A DNA stretch of 64,000 nucleotides, taken from assembly GCA_031841125.1 (NCBI GenBank), contig CM063109.1, positions 67,028,914-67,092,913 on the forward strand, read 5' to 3'. The position numbers and the translations under genes are program-made. Within the stretch, counting starts at the first letter, position 1; each line of letters begins with the position of its first letter. This stretch comes from Acanthococcus lagerstroemiae (taxonomy: Eukaryota; Arthropoda; Insecta; Hemiptera; Eriococcidae). The notes beneath the pieces were generated by a model. The model was not told where the DNA came from, did no database searches, and saw only the letters and a program-made list of their open reading frames with translations. Below are positions 12,276-23,405 of the stretch, one piece after another.

Positions 12276-12366
12276 GAGAATTTCTAATCGAGGCTGGAGA
12301 GTCTAGAAAATTAATTAAATCTTCTCAAATATTCAGCTTCTTATATGAAACCTAAGTACATAATTA

Positions 12367-12623
12367 TGATAACACATTTGCAAGAAGGGGATAAGTCCAA
12401 AAATCGAATTTGCGAAATGTGAGTCATTATCTGGGAACTGAATGGACTTATCCCCTTCTTGTGAAATGTGAGTTTTTCAAATCAAGTTGTATCATACAGA
12501 GAGTGCTCCGATCGCTATTTCAGTGATACCAGTCGATAGAGCACAAAAAGTACTTCCAAATGAAATGAAACAACGCAAAATCGTAATAATGTGACTTATC
12601 CCCTTCTTGCAAATGTGTTATCA
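12367..12623. mobile_element. TA-flanked MITE
   Basis: TGATAACACATTTGCAAGAA at the left is mirrored by TTCTTGCAAATGTGTTATCA at the right, with TA on each outer side, as in Tc1/mariner-type insertions. The sequence GACTTATCCCCTTCTTG, part of the right end, is repeated inside at about 12445-12461. Length 257 bp, non-coding. Confidence 0.8.
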
Positions 12624-12703
12624 TATTAGTATTTTTCAATAAAATTTTGCACGCTTTTTAGTTCTTTTAATGCAACAATGTAGTTGTTGCCATCTTTTTA
12701 GTT

Positions 12704-12807
12704 AAAAAAAAAAAAAAAAAACAATTGAAGAGTTATTTGTCAAAAGGGCGCTTGACATACGGGAATCCCATATGTCAAGCGCCCTTTTGACAGATAACTC
12801 CTCAATT
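12704..12807. repeat. Poly-A run followed by a near-perfect hairpin
   Basis: After about 17 A residues, an arm of about 40 nt (AATTGAAGAGTTATTTGTCA then AAAGGGCGCTTGACATA) is followed within a few bases by its complement, ending at 12807. Only a few positions mismatch. It is too compact for a normal MITE and resembles a foldback or hairpin-precursor shape. Transcription is unknown. Confidence 0.7.
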
Positions 12808-13799
12808 ATTTTCGTTCCTCCCTAATATTCAGGAAATGGGTTGGAGTGGGTGTTTGGGCTTCCCTTCCTGCTGGGACTCTTCCTTTTGCTGCAGAAAAGG
12901 CTTCGCGTGTGCTATTTGTGACGTGAAACCTTGCACGATCTGAGCAAAAAGTGTTGGAGTTGATCCAGGGAATATTCGAAGCACGCAATACTGTGTCCGC
13001 TTCTGACTCCAGTTTTCCCACCGCCAAATCCTCTGAGAATTTAGTCGTGTCGGAAAACTTGTGTATTATGATGGTAATGAGCCATGGATATAACACGAAC
13101 ACCTGATGAAATGTCGTAATTGTCCAGTTTATTCCGGAATATAATAATTCCAATGATAAAAATTATAATTTATCTTCAGTTTACAGTAAATGGCTCAGCG
13201 AGTATGCAATACATGTTCGAATAATTATTTAGATGAAAAAATTGTGAATAGTGCGAGGACAATTCATTTTTCAAAGTGTATCACACTTTTTATACTTCGT
13301 GTTGTTTCTGAAAAGCTTGCCAACGCGATAAATTTTGATATGAATATTTTATGTACGCTCTTTTTTTGTATTTCTCTGTGACGGTTCAGAAAGTATAGAT
13401 AAAGTACGAGTACGTCCAACACGAATATATTTAGCTAGTAAGAAAAATGTTTTTCAATTCACTTGATGTTACGAAACAAGTTTTGTAGCTTGCAAAGGAA
13501 AATTGAATTTCGAATGAAAAGTTCTGTTAGGATCTCTGTGCTCTTTGAATGAAATGTTCTGAGTAAACAAGTCGCCTCGCGGTTTCTTACGGTAGGGGGA
13601 TGAGGGAATTACTTTACTACATGTCCCATTGCGTGTAGAACTCTTTGGTAATTTTGGAATTTTTGTTTTTTTCTTGTAGGTTGTTATACTGGCTTCTGTT
13701 TATCAGAAAAATGCGAGGTTTTCGTTTTAATCACGTATGCTATTCTTGAGGAAAGATGAATGCAAATGACCTGGTTTTAGGATATACCAGTTCACTTTT

Positions 13800-13990
13800 T
13801 TGTTGCTGTTGTCTATAGCGTTTTCGGCTGTTACGCCATCTTCAGTGGAGTCCGAAAGTGAAATGGACAACAGAATCAAAAATGTGAATTGGCACACCCC
13901 AAAAACAGAATATTACCAAGTTCACTCACTCTCCAACATGGACAAGAATGCAAATAAAATGAGAGTGTTTTTCTTGGACTCGTATATTCA
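13800..13990. mobile_element. Foldback repeat family member, copy 1
   Basis: The block with GCTGTTACGCCATCTTCAGT, GTGAATTGGCACACCCC and AGTTCACTCACTCTCCAACA matches, in reverse orientation, the sequence at 26066-26290. One arm is shorter here, so the hairpin of the second copy is incomplete. No coding function. Confidence 0.55.
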
Positions 13991-14045
13991 GTCATTAGTC
14001 CCTTCCCTATTAGAGATGGGCAGCGGGAAACTGATTGTGGCTTGA

Positions 14046-15661
14046 TAAGTACTAGCTATTTTGACCCCCCTCCCCACCTTCAACAAAAAAGTGATAATAT
14101 AAGTCACCCTAAAGTGCTGTGCCCCTACTTGTCAAATCTCCCTCTTACACTAAATCTAAATGAACCAGAGCTGCTACATTGTTTATCTACTTTCACAGTA
14201 CAACTAATATAGTGTTTCGATGTTTACTGCTTACATTACAAACAACGTCCTCAAAGTTTCCAGGAATTTTAATTCGAATCTAATTTTCTGTAATATGAAA
14301 GCATTCACCGATTGATTGGCGGGCAAATATCTCATGTATTAGAATTCGTTTTTTTACATTCATAGGATGTCAACAAGTTTGACGTCAAACCCGCTGAAAC
14401 AGGAAAGAAATACAAAGTTCGTTGTTTTCTTTTTCGAAGTTTCGAAGATGTGTTATAGATTGTAAAGCGTGCATTTTTTAAATACCTACGCAAAATAATA
14501 CCGTAGGTGTTCCACTGTGAACCTTTATCTTGTATTAATTTGTTTTATCACGGTGGAAATTTGAGGAGGAAGGCATTGAATTATGCTACAGCAGAATTGA
14601 AAACTATGCGAGTACGAAAATATTTTCATTTTCGCCCTGTATGTTTTTTTTTTTTAACATTGCGATAACGTTTTTCGGAAGTGAAACTGAAGTCAGTTTA
14701 TTCATTGTTTCGCAAAGCTGCACACATAGCCAACAAAATCGATAAGCTCGCTGTAAAAAATTTGTAGGTACAGCCACATAGGTAGTTTTTTGCTAACCTC
14801 GAAGAATCGAATATATAGAATAATTTTATCTATGAAAACGATAGCAGAACCGTAGATATCTCGGAAATAAACTCTCTTTACTGTTTTTCAAGTTTCATTT
14901 TTAAAGAGGACTGAAAAGCCGCCCTTGTATCGTCGCTGGAAATTTTTTTTTTGGTGGGGGGGGGGGGGTAATTTTTTATTTTTTCAGTAGTGCTGACCTA
15001 CATTCATCGGCGTTAGGGGATTTTTTTGGGGGGAGGGGTGTAGTATGTTGTATCAAAGTGTCTAACAGTCATTTAAATTATTTATTTTCAGTCATGGTCA
15101 TTCAAAAATAAAAGAATCAGCAAATCATACCTTGAAAGAGAACACAAAGAATTTAAAATTGGAAAATTCTATTATAATGACCAGGGTTGCAATTTTTATG
15201 CGAATGCATATTTTTATCTATGGCATATAGGTATAAGTTTCAAAAGATCTTCACGAATCACAGAATTTTGAGTCAAATGAGCAGCACTTCATCCTGCATA
15301 TTTCGCATATTTTGCACCAATTCTGCTTCTTTTTTTATTTTTCCCCCAAAAAATTATTTTTTTAGTGTTGAGAATGATGTTCGACTCCAAAAAAATTGAG
15401 AAGACTTAATGGTTAGTGAATCAGTAGAAGAGCTTTCAGAAAAATATGTTCTTTTGCACGTGAGATAACCTTTCTCTTGCTCGCATCACATTCATCAGTC
15501 ATCAAGAAATTACGAATAGATGCATTATCTCCTGCATCTCCTATTATATTGAATTTACATATTTATGCAAATTTTACCATTTTGGCGTATATTTCCGGCA
15601 TATTATTTAGACTGAATTCAGCGCTCAACATATGCGCATGTTTCGCTACTTTTTGTGCATA
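14046..15661. other. No gene recognised
   Basis: AT-rich DNA with a long G run near 14957-14968 and a T/G-rich patch near 15020-15040. Such G runs usually sit inside MITEs in this window, but no matching ends were found. Confidence 0.4.
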
Positions 15662-15663
15662 TA

Positions 15664-16768
15664 AGGTAAAGTGCCAATACTTGGTCGGGGTATTTTGAGG
15701 TCACCTGGGGGGGTCTATAGTGGTCAGAGGGTAAATTTGTAACAGGCATACTAAAATTTCATCCTTTAACTACCTTTTAAGGGGGTTGAGACTAAAAAAA
15801 AATCCCCCTCCCCTCCCCAACTACGTTTGAAAAAACGTCCAAATACCAAGATTTGGCACCATATGCCAAATCTTGGTCACCCCTTCGAGTAAAACTTTTC
15901 CAAAACGTATAAAAACTATAAGGCAAATAAGACATAAAAGTGCAAGGCGGAATGTGAAAACTGAAAAACTCAAAGAGATATGGGAGTTTGAATTTAAAAA
16001 AAAAAAAGCCAAATCTTGATCGACCATCATTTGGCACCCTGTGAATTTTCGCAATTTTGGACAAAATTTACTTACAGACACTATACTTATAAAGTATGAA
16101 AATCATACATGCACAAAAAGTATGTATTAAGTATGTTGTATAAAATTCATATTGATCAGAACAGTCCTAAAATCAGATTTCAAAATGAAAAAATTTTGGT
16201 GCCAAATGTTGGTCAAAAAAGTGGAGTGCCAAATGTTGGTCACTCAAAAAATTGAAAAGTGTATTTGTTAAAAATTTTCATCGAAATCATTTCTACTTCA
16301 TTACAAAGAGTGTTTCCACTCATCAGAATCGATTTATGCACCATAACATTGCAATAATTCAAGTTTTATGTATAGAATTTTGCTTACTTTCAAAACTAGT
16401 TTGTACTACCAAAAAAAAATCCAAATTTATCAAAACATGAAGAAAATCATCACTGTACTATGTTATGGTCATGTAAAAGCAAAAATGTATGCAAAATGAT
16501 CATAAAATTACTTACCATCTTGATATTTCAACATTTGTCAATTTCCACAATGTAAAATTTTCGCACTTTTAGATCAACAATCTTCAATCACTGATTAAAA
16601 GCACTCAAGACACTTATTTCTGTCGGCCAAGCGTTTAAATCGAAGAGGAAGGTCTGCTCTACAAGTTAGGATAGGTGGCAGCACCAACAGACTTTTATCT
16701 GTGACGCTAGAGCGCACGAAAAAAATGACCAAGATTTGGTACCCCGACCAAGTATTGGCACTTTACCT
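15664..16768. mobile_element. TA-flanked element, 1.1 kb, with repeated GTGCCAAAT motifs
   Basis: AGGTAAAGTGCCAATACTTG at the left is mirrored by CAAGTATTGGCACTTTACCT at the right, each flanked by TA. The core of the terminus, GCCAAAT followed by (C/G)TTGGTCA, recurs inside at about 15844-15880, 16008-16034, 16198-16214 and 16226-16243. Frames inside encode no transposase catalytic motif. It is a non-autonomous element, probably mobilised by a Tc1/mariner-like enzyme, going by the TA target. Confidence 0.8.
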
Positions 16769-16879
16769 TAAATTGCAGCCCTGATAATGACGATAAATCG
16801 AAATATCAGCTTACAAGAGTCTTCGCATGTATGACATGCTCATGTTGTGAGACGTGATCACCATGCGCGTATTAAAGTA

Positions 16880-17640
16880 GGTGAGCTCAATAAGGCCCTA
16901 ATTTAAGGTCTTGGCTTTCAAGACTTTCTTGTAAGTGATTTCATGTTTTTCCTTATTTTTTGTGTTATAATCGTCGACTGAAATATTAAAAAATTGGCTA
17001 AGCTGAAGTTGTTCTATACTGCTCCACATTCTTCAGATCTTCTAATAAAAATACCCCTTTTTCAAAACTTGATTTTGCCAGCGCGCCAAAGAAGGCTGAG
17101 CCTATAACCTAATAAGACCCAACCTATTACCTAATGAGCCTGACCTGAAATTCGGTAAATAAAAAGTTAACCATGGTTCAAATAGAAATTTATGAGTAAG
17201 TTATACCTGAAATGATAATCAATTGATCTTACCAGGCTGGGCCTTATTAAGTTACGTAACACTATTTTTCGTGAGTATCGCATACCTCGGTTCCAAATTG
17301 CTCAAATTTCACTTTTTTGGCGTCGATCGTTCACTAACTACCACTACAACAACTATCCAAGTTTGATTTCTAGATAAATTCCATTTGGCTAACATAATAC
17401 TAGGTAGTAAATTCTCCAAGTTACACAAAAAACATATCGGAGCCGTTTTTACGTTATTGGAAAATCATCAACCGACATATCTCGCACCAGTGGACTAATA
17501 TCTTGATAAAAGCAATTGAAAAATGTTGCCATATCATGAAGGAACAACTTCGCTGTACGTTTTAATGCAGTCTAAAGTATAGTAGTCAAGATCGGTACAT
17601 TAGGCCTTATATTATGGATCTGGGCCTTATCGGGCTCATC
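16880..17640. mobile_element. TA-flanked element, 0.76 kb
   Basis: GGTGAGCTCAATAAGGCCC is mirrored by GGGCCTTATCGGGCTCATC, with TA outside each end. GGGCCTTAT-like motifs recur inside, for example near 17237 and 17606-17630. It begins about 110 bp after the previous element. No transposase is seen. Confidence 0.7.
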
Positions 17641-17929
17641 TACCTTATGCAATAAAATTAGGTTTTTCCCCCTAAAAATGTAGTATTATAAACGAAGACG
17701 TATGTTTAGCTTTAGTTTATTATTTTAGCGCATTCATAGCAAATTGGGGGAGGGGGGTGAAGGTCATTTATTTTCTGATTTCGATTTTGTTAGACACCCT
17801 GTGTGTGTGTGTGTGTATTGCGAGTTAAGTATATGGTACGGCACTGTATTAATTGCGGTATCACGTGGCACTAATTCGTTTACCGATTTTTTATAACTGC
17901 AAGTACCTATAAATATAATTATTGGCCTT

Positions 17930-18030
17930 TGAATTGGGGGGGGGGGTTATTTAGATCATTTATACCCCCGCAATTTTTTTGGGAGGGGCAGAAATTACCC
18001 GTCTACCCCCCCCCCCAGCGACGCCCATGG
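17930..18030. repeat. G-run/C-run MITE remnant
   Basis: A run of G near 17936-17947 and a run of C near 18006-18016 bracket TTTATACCCCCGCAATTTTT, and the right side reads AGCGACGCCC, like the ends of the CAGTGGCG hAT family. The left terminus is lost. A TG dinucleotide repeat sits at about 17800-17817. Confidence 0.35.
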
Positions 18031-18411
18031 AGGTATCCGATATTTGATTGCAATTGATTACCTAAACCCGGAACTTACCAAGTCCAAGATTCCAGTTTTC
18101 CAGGAGAAACAGAAATTGGTTTGAGTTAAATTTCGTGACGTTGATATCTAAAACATAATAAAAAGCACTAATTTTCGAGCAGAGCAGGTAAAAGTTTTCC
18201 AATCTTTGGGAGAATTTCTGTGAAAAACTTATGACATCCCTCTTCTCCTTCAGATCCTCTCCTTTAGAAGTAAGCTTGTAAAAAACCAAAAGTAATTGAA
18301 AGTGATGGAGAAGGATCGAACATGGCCCATCAATAATACGTGGCTGAACAGGATCAAATCGGACGAAGAGATACCAAATCAGGACCATGTCGTTAGGAGA
18401 AGGGACAAAAT

Positions 18412-18686
18412 CGTGTGTCTCATGCACGTACTTGACCTAAGTGACATTTTGACGAAAAATGAGTTAAATACATATTCTTATAGATCTCGATGCCTTCTAT
18501 CGGGCTACACTCGCAAATGACGAATTACTTCCTTTTTTAGCCTGCTAGATGGCATAAACCATTTGAGCCACGTATATAACACAACGTTATTTATAATTTT
18601 CAAATCGCTCTCCTGAAAAAGAAAAAAAAAAAAAAAAAAAAAAAAAAGGTTTTTGTCACTTAGGTCAAGTGTGCATGAGACACTCG
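18412..18686. mobile_element. MITE with CGTGTGTCTCATGCAC ends
   Basis: CGTGTGTCTCATGCACGTAC and, about 240 bp on, GTGTGCATGAGACACTCG form inverted termini that continue into TTGACCTAAGTGACA and its complement. AAAT directly flanks both sides, a possible 4-bp target duplication. A poly-A run of about 28 lies inside at about 18619-18647. Confidence 0.75.
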
Positions 18687-18966
18687 AAATGGTAGCTTAG
18701 CCTCATGACAAATTCGTAAAAAGTCAAAATAAAGTGCTGAAGTAAATAGATACTTTATCGATTAATCGATTGTTTTTATTCAATTATTTGTGATCAACTA
18801 ATCACTTAGGATAATCAGGATTAATCAATTACTAGATTAATTGGTTCCCCAGGAACAGTCGATTCGAAAAACGAGGAAATAGCGATATTATATAGAATCG
18901 AAAACCGATCGTTTTAAAAGTCGATGATTACATTGACTCGCCTATGTTAGTATCGCCAGTCGAGTA

Positions 18967-19880
18967 GGGGAGGATGGGGAGAACTGAGACGCTTTTTGGA
19001 AAACCGTTGTAAATGACGTAGAACCACTATAGAAAGCTTCGAATAATTGCAACCTGTAGTTACATGACTGAATTACAAACCCTGAAAAATTCAACTTCCT
19101 CGAGCCGTTTCCAAAAATCATCACTTCACAAAAATTGCAAGGAGCATTAACAACAATGCATGGGGAGCAATAAGACAACACATGAAATGCAGAATATTTA
19201 ATCAAAACAGTTTCTCAGTTCTAATTAATTGGTATTCTGAGAATACGCAACGCTAGTTATAGTTTGGAACCATCTTTGCATTTGGATTTTCTTGGTATTT
19301 TTTTACATATCTGCTTAACGTTCTCCAATCGATAGGTATCTCTGGAACAGCTTTAGCAGCCGTGCGCAGTGAGTAATTGAAGGGTAAAGAATCAAAACTC
19401 ACATTTGCCATTTTACTTCAAGGGCGCTAATAGGCAAAATACTGTACACGAGTGCAGGAATATCTTCGTTGCGCCTGTGAATGTGCGATATGTATAACAT
19501 ACTCCACGTTTACAGGCGCAGCAATGATATTCCTGCACCTGTATACAACTTCCTGGGGGGGGGGGACCAGTTTAGTACAGTTTGGTTTCTAAATAGATCC
19601 TGTACTTTAAAAAGATACGACTTGGCAAATACCAATTTTTTTTTCATGTAAACGCTTTTTTCTAAATTATGCTCAAAACTAAAAAAACTACGTAATTACA
19701 TTTCGAATCACGTTATCAAAATCACAGCTACGAATTAGAACTAAAACTTTTTTTGTGGTGATGTTAGCCTACTGGTTAGTGATGAATATGTGATGCATTG
19801 TTGCCATTTACAGTTTGTAGTGTCGGCTAAATGTGCATTGTCTCATTGCTCCCCTTGTCTCGATTCTCCCCATCCTCCCC
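18967..19880. mobile_element. TA-flanked element with GGGGAGGATGGGGAGA ends
   Basis: GGGGAGGATGGGGAGAACTG is mirrored by TCTCCCCATCCTCCCC, with TA on both sides (18965-18966 and 19881-19882). Similarity continues inward (GAGAC at the left, GTCTCGA at the right). It contains a second, nested element at 19380-19553. The frame at 18942-19205 minus crosses the end and is not a gene. Confidence 0.82.
19380..19553. mobile_element. Long-palindrome MITE, copy 2 (3' truncated, nested)
   Basis: Starts AAGGGTAAAGAATCAAAACT like the full copy at 56507 and follows it through the palindrome centre, but stops after CCTGTATACAACTTCCTG, where a G run begins. It lies inside the TA-flanked element 18967-19880, so it inserted later than that element. 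Confidence 0.78.
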
Positions 19881-19906
19881 TACATTACCGTTTTTAAAAT
19901 GAACTC

Positions 19907-20562
19907 ACTGGGTGTATAAATGTCTACAAAGTCAGGAAGTCAGGAAAAGTCAGGATTTCTGAAAGTAGGTCAGGAAGTCAGGAAAACGTTATGAAATTTT
20001 GAGGAATTTACTGAAAGGTTAGGAAAAAATTAGTGAATTAATACCATCTAGTGGAAGATTCCGTAGGAGAGCAACGTGATGTGAGAGTTATGATGATTAC
20101 TTCAATTACATTCATTATAAAGTCCTTAAATTTATACGCACGGCTTTATATTTGAAATTTAAAAATAATCCGAAGACTTTCATGTATAAAATAAATGAAA
20201 TGAAATTAGCTTTCATCGAGGGAAACTTAAACAATCTTAAGGAACAAACTTAAACAGCTAAACAGCTTTAGTACAAACTTTAGTCCCTCTCCTCCCATCT
20301 TTGGGCATAAGCCTCTACCACCCTAGCCCACCTGCCGCGAACCCTTGCATCCCTCCCCCAAGCTACTGCGCCGTACTGTATGATCTCATCCTTCCATCTC
20401 CTTCTAGGTCTCCCTCTACAACTTTTATTCATGGCTCTATATCTGAAATTTGAAATATGAAAATAATCCGAAGACTCTCATTTTTATGGATTTTCCAAAT
20501 ACAGAAAAGAAAGTCAGGAAAAAGTCAGGGAAAACAATTTTGAAGAGTCTGTAGACACCCTG
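19907..20562. mobile_element. CAGGGTGTCTAC-family element with internal LINE fragment
   Basis: The right end GTCTGTAGACACCCTG matches the left end TGGGTG...GTCTACAAAG in mirror form; the left terminus has a 7-bp insertion. The subterminal zones repeat GTCAGGAAGTCAGGAAAAGT. The same family is seen at 51506-51795. A LINE fragment sits at 20280-20432, and a segment with GAAATTTAAAAATAATCCGA (about 20152-20180) recurs on its other side (about 20448-20475). Confidence 0.7.
20280..20432 (-). pseudogene. LINE reverse transcriptase C-terminal fragment
   Basis: On the minus strand the frame reads GRPRRRWKDEIIQYGAVAWG, then RDARVRGRWARVVEAYAQRW and EERD followed by a stop. GRPRRRW with a tryptophan-rich C-terminus is typical of the end of insect LINE endonuclease-reverse transcriptases. 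It is 5'-truncated, and the about 50 codons that remain are intact, so the insertion is younger than the LINEs at 52.7 and 60.0 kb. Confidence 0.8.
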
Positions 20563-21184
20563 ACTCAACAAAATTTATCGCTTGATCAACTCGACATATT
20601 CGATTTTGGTTCAAAGGTCTACAAATAATCAGATATCCTTTACCTCGGTAATTTCTCATTTCTTTAATGATATTCTTGTCACACTTCGACGACTTTTTGT
20701 CTAGACTGAAATGAAATTTGTCGATATCGACTGTGTTTCTAGTTTTGGTTCTAATTCATTATTTTGATGGTTCGAGAAGACTGCTGATAAAACTTCCTGT
20801 TGTTTCATTCGTGTGGAAAACATGGAACAACCCACGTGACTGTATCTTCCCCGTCTCCCTCGAAATTTTCTTCTGAATAGAGCATATTAAATTGTAGTAA
20901 TAATTATGAACAAATGAATACCTTTTTCAAGTTAAGTTGCTGTACTGGACAAGAAGGGATGTAAAACTACCCGATCTTTAAGTCCGGTAGAACTTTGCCC
21001 TTCCATATCGCTTCTGTATTATTTTGTACATGAAAAATATACGAAACATGAATTGTACATAGTATGTAATTAGCAAAAGACCTTCAAAAAAGTTCTTACC
21101 CATTTTGTAACTGGGGATCCTATCCTTCCTGAACGAGCTTTTGAAGAATGCTAGAGCTGCCAATTCAATATATGTATACAAAGC
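20563..21184. other. No gene recognised
   Basis: AT-rich. The minus-strand frame at 20978-21181 has no recognisable motif. Confidence 0.4.
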
Positions 21185-21514
21185 TTTCCTTACAGAAGAA
21201 AAAAGAGAGGAAGAATTTGCTCAAAAGAAATCTGAAGAGGAAAAACGTAAAACAAAAACGAGAAGAATTGGTTGATTGTAAGAAACAGCTGAAAGACTTG
21301 GAGTAAGAAATAGCTTAGAAGAGGAAAACGCACTGGCTAGCAAGAAATTGAAAGCAGCATTACATATGTATGAAGAATTACACAAATGTGAGCGTGGCAC
21401 AGGCCATAATTGAGGGTACTTCAGTTCTAAAGAATGGAGAATCTACGCTATTGAAAGAGTCATTAGCCTTGGAAAATATTTCCAAACTCAAGGATAAATT
21501 GATAAAAACTGTCT
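21185..21514 (+). pseudogene. Decayed charged, coiled-coil-like coding remnant
   Basis: After a good splice-acceptor-like CTTTCCTTACAG, successive frames read EEKREEEFAQKKSEEEKRK, KREELVDCKKQLKDLE, LEEENALASKKLKAALHMYE and, at the end, EGTSVLKNGESTLLKESLAL then ENISKLKDKLIKTV and stop. At least two frameshifts and one stop break it. The composition suggests a coiled coil. I do not recognise the family. It could be a processed host gene or the second protein of a DNA transposon such as the nearby Harbinger. Confidence 0.55.
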
Positions 21515-21894
21515 AACTTTTCTTCATATTTCTTTTTATCTTGTTACTTTTATTATATTCATATGATTATTTTTAATTCCTCCTTCATGACGATATGCGT
21601 TACCTGTATTCCCAAATTTGAGGCAATGATTAGAAATCATAAGCATACATTACTATTATACTAACAATAAGTTCCCAGTTTGTGATAATAATTAGTCTTT
21701 ATTACTCAGTATTAGTTTCCTTTTATTGTTATAATAAGTTTAAGTCTAAATTCCAAATCAAACTTTTGTTTATGAAATACAAAGTTATAAGTTTCAGTTA
21801 GTGCTCACTTACATTACTAATGACTTCATCTTATTGCATATACTGTTATGAGTTCCAGTTTTTGATAATAATTAGTCATTATTATTCAGTATAA

Positions 21895-22110
21895 ATGTGA
21901 CCAGAAGTGCGATCGTTGAAACGTTCTAAAAAGTGTTACGAGCGCTATTTGGTGTTACGCTGTTGTGATGTCGTTCCTTGAAAAGTGTTACCAGTGTTAA
22001 GCGGTGTTATGCCTCGTTACGAGTGTTAAGATAGCGCGGATAACTACGAGATAGAAGCTGCTCGGGACCAGCTACTATCGAGTGTTATGTGGTGTTACGA
22101 TGTTATCAAC
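21895..22110. repeat. Array of GTGTTAC/GTGTTAY motifs
   Basis: GTGTTA followed by C, A or T occurs about eight times in 200 bp (near 21935, 21952, 21988, 21997, 22006, 22027, 22082 and 22092), with related CGTTACGAG in between. An opposite-strand copy GGTAACACC lies near 22581. The array joins the truncated transposase gene, so it is plausibly the subterminal binding-site region of that Harbinger-like element (inference). Confidence 0.5.
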
Positions 22111-22467
22111 CGTTGTAAGTGTTGTCCTTTTTGGCTTTTTACTCTGTGCTGCTTTATTGACATCCGACATAATAACACCTTCCGTAATCTTCAAAGTTCC
22201 AATTCTTACCCTCGTTCGTTTGGTAATTGCACTTCTCCTCCCTTCTGTCAAGTGAGGAGCCAACACATTGAAAATCACTTCGAAGATTTCTTTCGTTACA
22301 CGAAACATTGACCGGAATTCCACATCCGGAACTTCGAAGTTTTTATTCTCCTCACGTATGTTGGCTCGTCGCATTCTTAAACCTCGCCGGAGTGCAATGT
22401 GGTTGTTTTCCACTATCTCATCATGAACTGCTGCAAAATTTAGATCAACCAACTGAATAGCATTCAT
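22075..22467 (-). pseudogene. PIF/Harbinger (HARBI1-like) transposase, N-terminal part
   Basis: The 130-residue minus-strand frame carries FRVTKEIFEVIFNVLAPHL and then GRRSAITKRTRVRI, the N-terminal helical segment that precedes the DDE_Tnp_4 nuclease in HARBI1-like transposases. After about residue 93 the similarity stops and the frame runs without a stop into the GTGTTAY array. The nuclease domain with its DDE triad, about 250 residues in the family, is absent, which points to an internal deletion joining the gene start to the element end. It cannot be an active transposase. Confidence 0.75.
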
Positions 22468-23284
22468 ATTTTTATTTTATCGAACAAACAAAATTGAAAA
22501 TCACCGCACTAGAAAATTGGAGAAGTTAAAAAGTCGTAGTGATAATAACTAACTGATAAGGAATTACAGCCTCGGAAGATTTGGTAACACCGAAATTCAA
22601 CAGTATTGAATCATTAAAACTTTCCCGTGCGCAAAATTTTCCCGAGATACCACGGTAAAGTGGATGTAGACCTCGCTAAGCACTTTCAGATCGCCTCTGA
22701 ATCATAAAACGTGCTCTCTGTGGAAGTGTTTCTGCAGATACGATAACTGTGTGGTGCATCTTGTGCCCGTCATATACGTGTACATCTAGTTTTAACGCGT
22801 GCCTAACAACTTTGTCACTAATTTTTACTGCATTCTCGAAAGAACAGAAAGAAGCTAAACTTTTGACTTTAAATTTTTAATGAATTGTGAAGAAAGAAAA
22901 AGATTGAACACCGTTATCATTCGAAAGGCTTTTTTAATGATCTGTCAAAAGTGAAAAATACTTAATTGAATTCCGTAAATTGTTATATAATTTAAGTCTG
23001 ATCAAGTTGTGCTTATTAGCTGAATTTCCTGGTTTAAATTGATTTTACTTAACCTAAAGGAAAACCAAAAAATGATAATGAGAGCAAATTTGTATTAATT
23101 TTAAGTCATTTTTCACTTTCAATTTTTTGAATTTTTTTACTTTTTATTTTATTTTCATATAACTATTTATCCATGGAACCGGTGGCATCTGTGTTGTTAT
23201 GAAAAAGTTGGAAAATGGACTGGAAAAATCTGAAAATTACCTGGAAAAGTCAGGACTTTTTTTTGGGGGGGGGGGGAGAGGTGG
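22468..23284. other. No gene recognised
   Basis: AT-rich. Near 23210-23275 it carries a stretch of CTGGAAAAATCTGAAAATTA and GGAAAAGTCAGGAC followed by a G run, a degraded piece of the GGAAAAGTCAGG repeat family seen at 33814 and 36321. Confidence 0.4.
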
Positions 23285-23405
23285 CCATTTTGTTATCAGT
23301 CTTACGACCGGTTTGATGCAGCTCTCCATGTCTCCCTATCTTGTGCAAGTTCTTTCATGTCGTAATAACACTTACATTTGACATCCTTCATTATTTGTTG
23401 AACAT
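23285..23405 (-). pseudogene. LINE 3' coding tail
   Basis: On the minus strand this reads QQIMKDVKCKCYYDMKEL then AQDRETWRAASNRS and stop. The LINE at 52725-55100 has QIMKDTQCKFFSEMKRLAQE at the same place, so this belongs to a related family. Only the last 35-40 codons remain. Confidence 0.75.

Noticed and set aside
12806..13153. 115-residue minus-strand frame
   Set aside because: No domain, and its end overlaps a hairpin arm. Could be an exon but nothing supports it.
18062..18427. 121-residue minus-strand frame
   Set aside because: Starts inside the MITE at 18412 and has no known motif; opposite-strand frame overlaps it.
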